Positions 1 to 8,043 are shown, numbered from the stretch's first letter. The stretch is DNA of 64,000 bases from Hydrogenophaga taeniospiralis CCUG 15921 (GCF_001592305.1 NZ_BCWR01000015.1:204204-268203), one strand, 5' to 3'. The notes: a model not told the origin generated them from the letters alone. A program made the numbers and translations.

Positions 1-76
1 CGGCGGCCTCGGGGGCGGCGGCAGCGTTGTTTTTGGGGGCCTTGTTGGCCGGGTTGGAGGGGGTGTTGGAGCTCAT
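1..76 (-). CDS. Partial N-terminus of an unidentified protein
   Basis: An open frame starts at an ATG at 76 and runs off the window edge. The 25 visible residues are Ser, Asn, Pro and Ala rich with two Lys, which looks like a disordered N-terminal tail. It diverges from the hscC-like gene, so it could be another chaperone-associated protein, but nothing in these residues identifies it. The upstream ATG at 84 meets a stop after three codons and was not used. Confidence 0.35.
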   Translation of the reverse strand, partial: MSSNTPSNPANKAPKNNAAAAPEAA

Positions 77-158
77 TGGGTCATTCTAGGGCGGAGCCTG
101 AGGCCCATGGCTCACCGTAAGATCGCCGGTTTACTAAATTGAGCCTGGAGGGGGCCGC

Positions 159-1856
159 ATGTTGGTGGGCATTGACTTGGGGACAACCCATTCGCTGATC
201 GCGCATTACGGACCGGAGGGGCCGGCGCTGGTACCGAATGCATTGGGCGAAACACTGACGCCGTCGGTGGTGGCGGTGGACGAGCAGGGCCTTGTTCTGG
301 TGGGGCAGGGCGCCAAGGACCGGCTGATCACGCATCCCACCGCCTCGGTGGCGACGTTCAAGCGCTGGATGGGTAGTGATCGCCAGACATCGCTGCGGGG
401 CGGGCACTACCGGCCCGAGCAGCTGTCGGCTTTGGTGCTGCGTTCGCTGCTGGACGACGCACGCGCCCATCTGGGCGCAGACGTGACCGAGGCGGTCATC
501 AGCGTGCCGGCGTATTTTTCAGACGCGCAGCGCAAGGCCACGCGCCAGGCCGGTGAAATGGCCGGGGTCAAGGTGGAGCTGCTGGTGAACGAGCCCACTG
601 CTGCGGCCCTGGCCTACGGGCTGCAGCAGCTGGACCGCGAGAGCCGTTTTCTGGTCTTTGACCTCGGGGGGGGCACGCTGGATGTGTCGATCCTGGAGAT
701 GTTCGAAGGGGTGGTGGAGGTGAGCGCCAGCGCCGGTGACAACTGGCTGGGCGGCGAGGATTTCCTGGACGTGCTGGTCAAGGACTTTGCAGCGCGCTGT
801 CTGCCGCCGGCAGGCATGGATGGGCTGGTTCCGGGCGTGCGGGCGCAGATTCGGCGGCGGCTGGAGCAGGCCAAGAAGGCGCTGTCGTCTCAGGAACAGG
901 TGAGTCTGGACGGCCTGTGCGGCGAGCAGACGGCGCCGTGGCAGATGTCACAGGAGCGGTTTGCCCAACTGTCCGAGCCGTTGTTGCAGCGCATGCGCGC
1001 ACCGCTGGAGCGGGCGATCCGCGACGCGAAACTGCGGCCGGCCGATATCGACGAAGTGATCCTGGTGGGTGGGGCGTGCCGCATGCCCATGGCGGCACAG
1101 CTGGTGGCACGCATGATGGGGCGTCTGCCCTTGCGCCACGTCAACCCGGACCACGCCATTGCATTGGGTGCTGCTGTGGCCGCCGGCATGAAGGCCAATG
1201 ACCAGCGCCTGCGCGAGGTGGTGCTGACCGACGTGTGTCCCTACTCGCTGGGTACCGACGTGGGCCGAAAGTTGGAGGGCGGGAAGATCGACACCGGCTA
1301 CTTTCACCCGATCATCCCGCGCAATTGCACGGTGCCGGTCAGTCGAGAAGAAGTGTTCTATCCGTTGACCGACCAGCAGACGCAGGTGCAGATCGGCGTG
1401 TACCAGGGCGAGAGTCCCTGGGTGCGCAACAACATCCAGCTGGGCGAGTTGACCGTACCGCTGGGCCCCGCCGGGCACAGTGGCGAGCGCGGTGTGCGCG
1501 TGCGCTTCACCTACGACGTGAACGGCATCCTTCAGGTGGAGGCGTGGTCCCTGGCCAATGGCGAGCGCCACGAGTTGGTGCTGCAACAGGGCGAGGCGAC
1601 CCTGTCGGCGCAGGAGTTGAGGGCACGCATTGCGGCGCTGGATGCTTTGAAGGTTCACCCACGCGAGCAACAGGAAAACGTGGCCCTTCTGGCCCGTGCC
1701 GAGCGGGTGTATGAGGAATACATCCACGACCGGCCCGATGTGCAGCAATGGATCCTGCTGTTTCGCCAGGCGCTGGACACCCAGGACCTGCGTGTGGTCA
1801 AGGAGCACCGGGAGGCCTTGCGGGAACGGCTGGACGGCGTGGAGGGCACGCGATGA
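159..1856 (+). CDS. hscC: Hsp70-family chaperone, HscC type
   Basis: A 565-residue Hsp70, shorter than DnaK (about 640) and close to E. coli HscC (556). The ATPase domain shows the phosphate-1 motif GIDLGTTHS (residues 4-12), the adenosine/phosphate-2 motif DLGGGTLDVS near residue 168 and GGACRMP near residue 308. The substrate domain (ICPYSLG-like segment VCPYSLGTDV, then a YDVNGILQVEA strand) matches HscC more closely than DnaK, and the long C-terminal lid of DnaK is reduced. A purine-rich GGAGGGGG precedes the ATG. Its stop overlaps the start of the J-like gene (ATGA), so the two are translationally coupled, as expected for an Hsp70 and its dedicated co-chaperone. HscC is a specialised Hsp70 with few known clients; the client here is unknown. 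Confidence 0.9.
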   Translation: MLVGIDLGTTHSLIAHYGPEGPALVPNALGETLTPSVVAVDEQGLVLVGQGAKDRLITHPTASVATFKRWMGSDRQTSLRGGHYRPEQLSALVLRSLLDDARAHLGADVTEAVISVPAYFSDAQRKATRQAGEMAGVKVELLVNEPTAAALAYGLQQLDRESRFLVFDLGGGTLDVSILEMFEGVVEVSASAGDNWLGGEDFLDVLVKDFAARCLPPAGMDGLVPGVRAQIRRRLEQAKKALSSQEQVSLDGLCGEQTAPWQMSQERFAQLSEPLLQRMRAPLERAIRDAKLRPADIDEVILVGGACRMPMAAQLVARMMGRLPLRHVNPDHAIALGAAVAAGMKANDQRLREVVLTDVCPYSLGTDVGRKLEGGKIDTGYFHPIIPRNCTVPVSREEVFYPLTDQQTQVQIGVYQGESPWVRNNIQLGELTVPLGPAGHSGERGVRVRFTYDVNGILQVEAWSLANGERHELVLQQGEATLSAQELRARIAALDALKVHPREQQENVALLARAERVYEEYIHDRPDVQQWILLFRQALDTQDLRVVKEHREALRERLDGVEGTR

Positions 1857-3316
1857 GCTGGGCCTTTGAACGCCTTGGCCTGCGGCCAGATGCGCAGGAG
1901 CGCGACGTCAAGCGCGCCTATGCGCGGCTGTTGAAGGACACCCGGCCGGCGGAAGACCCGGAGGGCTTCCAGCGCCTGCGCGAGGCCTATGAGGCGGCAC
2001 TCGCCCAGGCGGCATGTCGCGTGCAGGCTGACGGCGACGCGGATGTCGCCATTGCCGAAACGGCAGAGGTCTTGGCTCAGGCCGACCTCGAAGTTCCGCA
2101 TGAGTCGCACCCGGTGTCGGAGTCGGTGCAGGACTCCGGGTCCGAAGGCACGAGCGTGACCATGACGCCGGTCGAGATCGCGCGTCTGATACTGGAGCGG
2201 GTCGCTGCCCAGCCATCACCCGAAGCCGCGCATCAGTGGCTGGCCGAGCAGCCATTTCTGTGGCAGCTGGATATCAAGCACGCGGTGGCCGATGTCCTGC
2301 CGTGGGCACTGGCGAACTTTGAGGAGCCGCTGCTGGCCGACAGCCTGGATGTCTTGTGGGCCTTCTTCGATCTGGACCAGGTGAGCGATAGTGCCCACGT
2401 CGATCGAGCCTATGCATATCAGCACAAACGGCACGAGCTGAGCATGCGCTGGCTGATGGTCGGCGAAAACCAGGCGTGGCTGAGCTTGCCGGGGAATCTG
2501 CAGCGACTGCAGGCGGCATGGGATCCGGGTTTCGTGGGTGAGAGATACGCCTTGGCCCGGCTCGGTCGGCGTCTGGGCTGGGTCAGCCGTCCGGCCGGGC
2601 TGTGGCTGAACGTGCTGCGGGCGTTGCGTTGGGGGCAGATGGATCAGATGGTCCAACTGCTGGCGTGGCTCAGCAATGAATGGCGCAACGCGTTGGCGCC
2701 GCCGTTGAGCGGTGACCAGGTGCGCTTCTGGCTCCGTGCGCACGACCACACCCGTCTCAGCAAGGAGCGGCTGGCTGTGGTGTTTGCACAGTGCACAGTG
2801 GCATTGTTGCTGGGAATCTTGCCGCTGGCGGTCGCCCGGCTGGATCGCGATGGCTGGTCCGGCGCGGAATGGGACTTCGAGCTGAGCGCTGTGGCCTTGG
2901 GTCTTGCCGTTGCGATGTACCGGGGACTGTGGACGCCGCTGGTGCATTGGCAGGCGCGGCCGGAGGCGGAGGTGGATCGTCTGGCTTGGCTGCACGCCTT
3001 GTGCGTGCCCTTGATCGTGCTGATCGGCGGGCTGGTCAGGGAAGGGCTGGACCTGCCCAGTGTGGCACTGGTGATCTGGATGTGGGCTGGTTGGCTGGTG
3101 TTCTACCGTTTCCGCGGCCGGCAGGGCTTTCTCGGCTCATCGGTTGGCGGGTGGTGGTGGCTCTTCCTGCTGTTTGGCGCCAAGGCGCTGGCGGTTCTTT
3201 TCGCCATGTTGCTGGCGGTGGGCTACTGGGTGGCGGCGGTGCTGCTGGGGCTGTGGGCCTGGGAGCTGTACAAGGCCCGGCCTTTGGCGCTGGCGCGGAC
3301 AGCTGTGCCGTCCTGA
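1853..3316 (+). CDS. Membrane J-domain-like co-chaperone
   Basis: A 487-residue protein whose ATG overlaps the hscC stop. Residues 1-50 resemble a J domain (WAFERLGLRPDAQERDVKRAYARLLK helix, then a GFQRLREAYEAAL helix), but the HPD tripeptide that contacts Hsp70 is absent; the equivalent loop reads TRPAEDPEGF. This is a feature of the DjlB/DjlC-like partners of HscC as far as I know. A charged soluble middle follows. The C-terminal part from about residue 300 has about five or six hydrophobic segments rich in Leu, Val and Trp, so it is an inner-membrane protein with the J-like domain presumably in the cytoplasm. Role inferred: recruits HscC to the membrane. Confidence 0.75.
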   Translation: MSWAFERLGLRPDAQERDVKRAYARLLKDTRPAEDPEGFQRLREAYEAALAQAACRVQADGDADVAIAETAEVLAQADLEVPHESHPVSESVQDSGSEGTSVTMTPVEIARLILERVAAQPSPEAAHQWLAEQPFLWQLDIKHAVADVLPWALANFEEPLLADSLDVLWAFFDLDQVSDSAHVDRAYAYQHKRHELSMRWLMVGENQAWLSLPGNLQRLQAAWDPGFVGERYALARLGRRLGWVSRPAGLWLNVLRALRWGQMDQMVQLLAWLSNEWRNALAPPLSGDQVRFWLRAHDHTRLSKERLAVVFAQCTVALLLGILPLAVARLDRDGWSGAEWDFELSAVALGLAVAMYRGLWTPLVHWQARPEAEVDRLAWLHALCVPLIVLIGGLVREGLDLPSVALVIWMWAGWLVFYRFRGRQGFLGSSVGGWWWLFLLFGAKALAVLFAMLLAVGYWVAAVLLGLWAWELYKARPLALARTAVPS

Positions 3317-3335
3317 GCGATGGTGGGTGGCAGTT

Positions 3336-3375
3336 AATTTCTGTCTTGACAGAAATTTCTGATGGCGCCTAACAT
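3336..3375 (+). promoter_or_regulatory. Palindromic operator and promoter of the GbsR/MarR-type gene
   Basis: A perfect inverted repeat, AATTTCTGTC-TT-GACAGAAATT, lies at 3336-3357. It contains a consensus -35 TTGACA (3346-3351), and TAACAT at 3370-3375 is a plausible -10 with an 18-base spacer. The expected transcript start (about 3382) falls at the ATG at 3383. A near-identical palindrome precedes the following operon, so this is most simply the autoregulatory operator of the regulator encoded next to it. Confidence 0.7.
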
Positions 3376-3382
3376 CCACCCC

Positions 3383-3910
3383 ATGGAACTCACCGAAACC
3401 TCCCGCCGTTTTGTGCTGCACTGGGGCGAAATGGGCACCGCCTGGGGCGTGAACCGCACCGTGGCGCAGATTCACGCCCTGCTGTTTTTCCACGGCCGCC
3501 CGCTGCACGCGGAAGAGATCGCCAACACCTTGGTGGTGGCGCGCTCCAACGTGAGCAACAGCCTCAAGGAGTTGCAGGGTTGGGGGCTGATCCGGCCGAC
3601 GCAGGTGCTGGGCGACCGGCGCGATTATTTTGAAACCTCGTCCGACGTGTGGGAGCTGTTCCGCACCATCGTGCGCCAGCGCAAGGAGCGCGAGTTTCAG
3701 CCCACGGTGCAGATGCTGCAGGCGCTGGTGAACACGCCAGAGTTCGAGGCCGAATCGGCCGACGCGCAAGACCGCGTGCGCGAAACGCTGCGCTTCATGC
3801 AGACCCTGGGCGTGTGGACGGACGAGATGCTGCGCCTGTCGCCCGCCACGCTGGAAAAGGTGATGCGCCTGGGCGCCTCGGTGCAGAAGTTTGTGCGCTC
3901 GGACGGCTGA
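3383..3910 (+). CDS. GbsR/MarR-family transcriptional regulator
   Basis: A winged helix-turn-helix protein of 175 residues. The helix-turn-helix runs through AEEIANTLVVARSNVSNSLKELQGWGLI, with a wing around VLGDRRDYFE, as in the GbsR branch of the MarR superfamily; the C-terminal half is helical and probably forms the dimer. An in-frame ATG at 3362 would give 182 residues, but it sits inside the -35/-10 interval, so I prefer the ATG at 3383, which would make a leaderless or nearly leaderless message. The gene is bracketed by two matching palindromes, the second preceding the four-gene operon downstream, so it very likely represses itself and that operon. The inducer is unknown. Confidence 0.8.
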   Translation: MELTETSRRFVLHWGEMGTAWGVNRTVAQIHALLFFHGRPLHAEEIANTLVVARSNVSNSLKELQGWGLIRPTQVLGDRRDYFETSSDVWELFRTIVRQRKEREFQPTVQMLQALVNTPEFEAESADAQDRVRETLRFMQTLGVWTDEMLRLSPATLEKVMRLGASVQKFVRSDG

Positions 3911-3940
3911 ATGGCTGGCCGGGCTTTTTTTTGATTGTTG

Positions 3941-3977
3941 ATTTCTGTTTTGACAGAAATAACAGAATCAATGGAAT
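3941..3977 (+). promoter_or_regulatory. Second copy of the palindromic operator, with promoter for the downstream operon
   Basis: The palindrome ATTTCTGT-TTTG-ACAGAAAT (3941-3960) differs by one base from the 20-base core of the operator at 3337-3356. It again contains TTGACA (3950-3955); TGGAAT at 3972-3977 is a weak -10 at 16-base spacing. The predicted leader is about 43 bases and carries a strong AAGGAG ribosome site at 4014-4019. Just downstream, GAATCAA(T/C)GGAAT occurs twice (from 3965 and 3983), with no evident meaning. Confidence 0.7.
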
Positions 3978-4026
3978 TGGCCGAATCAACGGAATCCAAA
4001 AAATCCACAAAAGAAGGAGCGATGCG

Positions 4027-4488
4027 ATGAACCAGAACCTGAGCCTCTACCCCCTGACGCTGTACTACGACGGCGCCTGCCCGCTGTGCATGGCCGAGAT
4101 GCGCAACCTGATGTTGCGCAACACGGCGGGGCGGCTGCGCTTTGTGGACATGGCGCCGGCAGACTTCGTGGCACCGGCGGGCGCTAAGCGGGAAGAGCTG
4201 GCGCGCCTGCTGCACGGCCAGGCGGCCGATGGCCGCTGGCTGCGCGGGGTGGACACCTTTGTGGCCATGTACGAGGCGGTGGGCGTGTCGTGGGTGGCGC
4301 AGGCCCTGGGTGGCCGCTGGGTGCGGCCGCTGGCCGAGCGCGGCTACCCTTGGCTGGCGCGCAACCGGCACCGCATCCCGCGCTGGCTGGCGCATGTGGT
4401 GTTCGGCACGGCGCTGCGCCGCGCCGCCCGGCAGGTGGCGGCGGCGGGTGAGTGCGCGCAGGGCGCCTGCCGGAGGGACGGATCATGA
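4027..4488 (+). CDS. DCC-family thiol-disulfide oxidoreductase-like protein (DUF393)
   Basis: A 153-residue protein opening with the family signature YYDGACPLC (the DxxCxxC motif gives this family its name), followed by the usual basic helix region. The CPLC pair is the presumed redox site. ATG at 4027 is chosen because AAGGAG lies eight bases upstream; an ATG at 4022 is in another frame. It is first in a four-gene run (4027-6234) in which every junction overlaps by one or four bases, downstream of the second GbsR-type operator. The substrate is unknown; partner genes suggest a membrane-associated redox process. Confidence 0.75.
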   Translation: MNQNLSLYPLTLYYDGACPLCMAEMRNLMLRNTAGRLRFVDMAPADFVAPAGAKREELARLLHGQAADGRWLRGVDTFVAMYEAVGVSWVAQALGGRWVRPLAERGYPWLARNRHRIPRWLAHVVFGTALRRAARQVAAAGECAQGACRRDGS

Positions 4489-5345
4489 ACGTGCTGATCT
4501 TGGGCGCCACGGGCTTCGTGGGCCGGCATATCGCGCGGGCTTTGCAGGCGGCGGGCCACAGTCTGGTGGACGGCCCGCGCATCGACTTTGCCCAGGCCGT
4601 CACGCCTGCGCACTGGGCGCCGCTGCTTGGCGGTGTGCAGGCCGTGGTGAACGCGGTGGGCGTGCTGCGCGACACGCGCCGGCGCCCCATCTGGCCGATT
4701 CACGCCAGCGCGCCGCAGGCGCTGTTTGAGGCCTGCGCGCAGGCCGGCGTGCGACGGGTGCTGCAGGTGTCTGCGCTGGGCGTGGACGGCAATGAAACGG
4801 CCTATGCCCGCAGCAAGCGGGCGGCCGAAGCGCACCTGCGGGCGCTGGTGCGGCAGGGCGCGCTGGACGCCGTGGCGCTGCGCCCGAGCGTGGTGGTGGG
4901 GCCGGGTGGTGCGTCCACCGGCCTGTTTCTGGGCCTGGCCCGCGCGCCCTGGCTGCTGCTGCCTGAGCCGGTGGCGCAGGGCCGTGTGCAGCCGGTGCAT
5001 GTGAACGATCTGGCCGAGGCTTGCGTGCGGCTGCTGGGTTCCTCGCCGGGTCTGCCGGGCAGCGTGGACGTGTTGGACGTGGTGGGCCCAGAGGTCTTCA
5101 CGCTGGAGCGGCTGATCGCCCACTGGCGCGCGGCGCAGGGCCGGGCGCCGGCGCGGGTGGCGCAGCTGTCGGCCCGGCTGAGTGGCTGGAGCGCCCGGCT
5201 GGGCGACTGCGTGCCGGTGTCGCCCTGGGGCAGCGAGACGTTGGCCTTGCTGGCGCAGCCCAACACGGGCGAGGTGGCGCCGCTGGAGCGGCTGCTGGGG
5301 CGCCCGCCGGTGTCGGTTCGGCAGTGGCCGCAGGAGGCGCTGTGA
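4485..5345 (+). CDS. NAD(P)-binding epimerase/SDR-like protein
   Basis: A 286-residue atypical short-chain dehydrogenase. It begins with a Rossmann strand and the nucleotide motif GATGFVGRH (residues 8-16) and continues with VNAVGVLRD and LQVSALGVDGNETAYARSK, the last containing the YxxxK pair of the catalytic site. The family includes NDUFA9-like and NAD-dependent epimerase-like proteins and often has no known substrate. The ATG overlaps the DCC stop (ATGA) and is preceded by GGAGGGA. Confidence 0.75.
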   Translation: MNVLILGATGFVGRHIARALQAAGHSLVDGPRIDFAQAVTPAHWAPLLGGVQAVVNAVGVLRDTRRRPIWPIHASAPQALFEACAQAGVRRVLQVSALGVDGNETAYARSKRAAEAHLRALVRQGALDAVALRPSVVVGPGGASTGLFLGLARAPWLLLPEPVAQGRVQPVHVNDLAEACVRLLGSSPGLPGSVDVLDVVGPEVFTLERLIAHWRAAQGRAPARVAQLSARLSGWSARLGDCVPVSPWGSETLALLAQPNTGEVAPLERLLGRPPVSVRQWPQEAL

Positions 5346-5755
5346 TGCGCGAACACGAAGCCAATGTGGGCCTGAGCGCCGTCGAGCGCTGGAGCCTGGT
5401 GGCCCTGTGGTGGGGCACGGCGGGGGTGTCGTGGCTGGGCTGGGGCGGCATCAGCCACGAACTGGTGCACCAGCCCGGCTGGGTGCCCGAGGCCTGGGTG
5501 TCGGCCCTGGTGGCCGGCGGCATCGCGCTGGATTTGGCCATGGGCCTGTGGCTGGCGCTGCGGCCCGGGGTGTGGGCTTGCCGCGCGGGCGTGGCCGTGG
5601 TGCTGGTGTTCAGCGTGCTGGCCACGGCCATGGTGCCGCAGCTGTGGCTGCACCCCTTGGGGCCCTTGCTCAAAAACCTGCCAATCCTGGCGCTGCTGTG
5701 GCGTGCCAGCCAATGGAACCTGCGGAACCCTTTGAACCGCCTGGAGATTCGATGA
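5345..5755 (+). CDS. DoxX-like small membrane protein
   Basis: A 136-residue protein with four predicted hydrophobic helices, consistent with the DoxX-like superfamily: after a short cytoplasmic N-terminus come segments near residues 16-34, 48-70, 75-97 and 104-120. Its start overlaps the previous stop by one base (TGATG) and its own stop overlaps the next start (ATGA). Operon context with a DCC protein and a DUF2269 protein implies a membrane role, but no catalytic motif is visible. Confidence 0.6.
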   Translation: MREHEANVGLSAVERWSLVALWWGTAGVSWLGWGGISHELVHQPGWVPEAWVSALVAGGIALDLAMGLWLALRPGVWACRAGVAVVLVFSVLATAMVPQLWLHPLGPLLKNLPILALLWRASQWNLRNPLNRLEIR

Positions 5756-6234
5756 TGGACCTGTACCCGTGGATCAAGACCCTGCACGTGCTCTCCAGCG
5801 TGGTGCTGGTGGGCACCGGCTTTGGCACCGCCTTCTACCTGTTCATGGCCAACCGCAGCGGCTCGGTGCCGGCGCAGGCGGTGGTGTCGCGCCTGGTGGT
5901 CAAGGCCGACCTGTGGATGACCACGCCCGCGGTGATCATCCAGCCACTCAGCGGTGTGGCCATGACCCTGATGGCCGGCTGGCCGCTCACCACGCCCTGG
6001 CTGCTGCTGGCGCTGGCGCTGTACTTTGTGGCGGGCGCGTGCTGGCTGCCGGTGGTGGTGTTGCAGCTGCGCATGGCCGCGCTGGCCAAGGAGGCCGCGG
6101 CCCAGGGCGCCACCGAACTGCCCACGCGCTACTGGACGATGGCCCGCTGGTGGGAGGGCCTGGGCTACCCGGCCTTCGCGGCCATGGTGGTGGTGTTTGG
6201 CCTGATGGTGATGAAGCCTGCCTTGTGGGGGTGA
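5752..6234 (+). CDS. DUF2269-family integral membrane protein
   Basis: 160 residues with four transmembrane helices. The first begins WIKTLHVLSSVVLVGTGFGTAF, with a histidine facing the membrane, followed by a tryptophan-containing loop (ADLWMTTPAVIIQPLSG), both typical of the DUF2269 predicted membrane family. ATG at 5752 gives a four-base overlap with the upstream stop; a second in-frame ATG follows directly at 5755. It is the last gene of the operon that starts at 4027. Function unknown. Confidence 0.7.
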   Translation: MMDLYPWIKTLHVLSSVVLVGTGFGTAFYLFMANRSGSVPAQAVVSRLVVKADLWMTTPAVIIQPLSGVAMTLMAGWPLTTPWLLLALALYFVAGACWLPVVVLQLRMAALAKEAAAQGATELPTRYWTMARWWEGLGYPAFAAMVVVFGLMVMKPALWG

Positions 6235-6265
6235 GGGGCGCCGCGAGGGCGGGCGCGTTTCGCCC

Positions 6266-7417
6266 TCACATCGCCATCGCGGGCGAAGCCATGGCGCGGG
6301 TGGGGGCGCTGACGACGGTGGCCTGCTGTTGGGTCGGTTGCTCGTCGGCTTGCGCCATCTGATCGATGGACTGACGGGCTTCGGTGTTGGCGGCGGTGCG
6401 TGCGTCAAGCGCGCCGTCTTTGAGGGTCAGGCCGTCGTATTGGGCAAAGCGGATCTGCCCGTCGGCAACCTTCAGGTGGGTGATGCCGGTCAGGCCCTGA
6501 TCACGTGCCTGCCGGGCCAGCGCGTACACCGTGTTGTCCATGCCAGCGTCCCAGGGCAACTGATGGCGCTCGGCGACCTCGCGCACGTGTTGCTCGCTGT
6601 CCTGGATCAGGCGCAGGCTTTGGGGGGAGAGCTGGTTGTCGGGCTTGAGCCGCAAAGGTTGGTTGAGCGCCTCTTCTTTTTCCACTGCGGGGGTGGGTGG
6701 TGTGGTCTCCGCAGGGTGGCGTTCCAGAACGCGCTCCAGATACCCTTTTTCTCCAATGGCGGCCTCCCAGGCGGTTGCGCTGGCTTGGCGGTCGGCGAGA
6801 CCTTTGACTGCGCCCCCGGGGCTCCCTGTATTGATGATTGCGCCCGCCTTGGTGACATCCGTGCTGGCGCCCGTCACACGTTGAACCTCACTCTTCCAGT
6901 AACTCACAGCCAACTTTTCTGCATTGTCCGTGGCTGCCGCTAGGTCGGGCGAATTGACCAGGTCCAAACCAGTCCTTCGAGCGTGGAGTTCGTAGTTGGA
7001 TCGCCCGGTCAGCTGGATGTACCCGCGACCTCGGAAGGTATAGCCATCATGTGGCTCTGTATTTCCAAGGGCTTCCTTGCCCCAATCTCCACCGTAGATC
7101 TTGTCGGCGATGGCCTGATGCCGTTGCTGGCGATCTGGAATGGCGGCCAACTCCAAGGCCTCTTTCTCGGTGAGTCCGTTCCGTGGCGGTACCTTCGCAT
7201 TGCCTTTGAAGGTGTCCCAGAGAACGGAGCCGCGGTAGTTCAGGTTTTCTTCCAGGCGCTTGAGGTTCTGGCTTTCATGCTGCGTCTGCCCCATGAAGTT
7301 GGCGAGTTCTTTTGGGTCGGTGATGCCCGCACGATACGCCGTGACCAGCAGGGATTCGGCACGTGACCGCTGTTCAGGGGTGTTGAGGCCAGGGATGGTG
7401 GGTACCACGGGACTCAT
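6266..7417 (-). CDS. GH19-type peptidoglycan hydrolase with C-terminal XVIPCD-like secretion domain (candidate T4SS antibacterial effector)
   Basis: A 383-residue two-domain protein. Residues 10-230 are a glycoside hydrolase family 19 fold: QTQHES with a catalytic-type Glu48, ENLNYRG with Glu57, and the GH19 signature FRGRGYIQLTGRSNY at 128-142. No signal peptide is present. After a Pro/Glu linker, residues about 264-365 (SLRLIQDSEQHVREVAERH, then a DNTVYALARQARDQGLTGITHL helix, an FAQYDG strand and a glutamine-rich QADEQPTQQQ tail) resemble XVIPCD, the C-terminal recruitment signal of effectors delivered by Xanthomonadales-like antibacterial type IV secretion systems. The start overlaps the stop of a lipoprotein gene upstream (ATGA), matching the usual effector/immunity layout. 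A phage endolysin is the main alternative, but no phage genes surround it. Confidence 0.75.
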   Translation of the reverse strand: MSPVVPTIPGLNTPEQRSRAESLLVTAYRAGITDPKELANFMGQTQHESQNLKRLEENLNYRGSVLWDTFKGNAKVPPRNGLTEKEALELAAIPDRQQRHQAIADKIYGGDWGKEALGNTEPHDGYTFRGRGYIQLTGRSNYELHARRTGLDLVNSPDLAAATDNAEKLAVSYWKSEVQRVTGASTDVTKAGAIINTGSPGGAVKGLADRQASATAWEAAIGEKGYLERVLERHPAETTPPTPAVEKEEALNQPLRLKPDNQLSPQSLRLIQDSEQHVREVAERHQLPWDAGMDNTVYALARQARDQGLTGITHLKVADGQIRFAQYDGLTLKDGALDARTAANTEARQSIDQMAQADEQPTQQQATVVSAPTRAMASPAMAM

Positions 7418-8043
7418 GGCTTCTTGGTCCGGGTTTTTTCAGCGTCGAGCCGGTCCTGCTCACTGAACCAGACAGTGGCGTGCGTCAAGCCAAGCTTGCT
7501 GAAGTTCTCGAAGTGGAGAGTGCGCAGGCAAGGCGGCGTCGGGTCTTTTTGCTTGATGTCCCAGCCGTCTGGAAAGTTTTCGGGAGCCAGATACCCAGCC
7601 CCTTGCGGATTTGTGTCGTCTTGTTCGGTCAGAAAGAAGAATCTGCCCTTCTCGGACGCGACAAACATGTAAGGAATGCCATTGGTAGGCACGCCTTTGA
7701 AAAAGTGCTTCTTGTAGTCGCTGGGATTGGGCGGATAGCTGTATTGCACCTCGCCCTTCTGCGTTCCGACCGCCAGGTATGCATAGCCGGGGTTGTCTTT
7801 GGGCAAGCCTTTGAACTTTTCAAATCCTGGCGATCCGCACAGCGAGAGCAAACGGTGATCACGCAGTTCGCAAGAGAAGCCCACGGTCTCCTGGGGTTTG
7901 CAGTTGTGGGTCACGGGGGCGGCGCTCTGCTGCGGCTTGGGCTCGCCTGGGCCGGCGGCGCAAGCACTCAGGCTCAGGGCCAGCAGCGCGGCGACAGGCA
8001 GGACCGAAAGGCGGGCAGGGGTCGGGTGGCTTGGGCTGTGCAT
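7414..8043 (-). CDS. Lipoprotein, candidate cognate immunity protein of the GH19 effector
   Basis: A 209-residue protein with a lipoprotein signal: a short basic-to-hydrophobic region ending LSLSAC, so the mature protein would start at Cys28 and sit in the periplasm, anchored to a membrane. The mature part has several cysteines (near HNCKPQ, FSCEL, SLCGSP, PPCLR) suggesting disulfides, and many aromatic residues; it matches no family I recognise. It lies directly upstream of, and overlaps by four bases, the GH19-XVIPCD gene. In antibacterial T4SS effector pairs the immunity protein is typically a periplasmic lipoprotein encoded just upstream, which is the basis of this call. Alternative starts at 8082 (ATG) or 8097 (GTG) would lengthen the signal peptide unusually. 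Confidence 0.65.
   Translation of the reverse strand: MHSPSHPTPARLSVLPVAALLALSLSACAAGPGEPKPQQSAAPVTHNCKPQETVGFSCELRDHRLLSLCGSPGFEKFKGLPKDNPGYAYLAVGTQKGEVQYSYPPNPSDYKKHFFKGVPTNGIPYMFVASEKGRFFFLTEQDDTNPQGAGYLAPENFPDGWDIKQKDPTPPCLRTLHFENFSKLGLTHATVWFSEQDRLDAEKTRTKKP

Noticed and set aside
3911..3932. T8 run after the GbsR-type gene as an intrinsic terminator
   Set aside because: I could not find a stable stem immediately before the T run.
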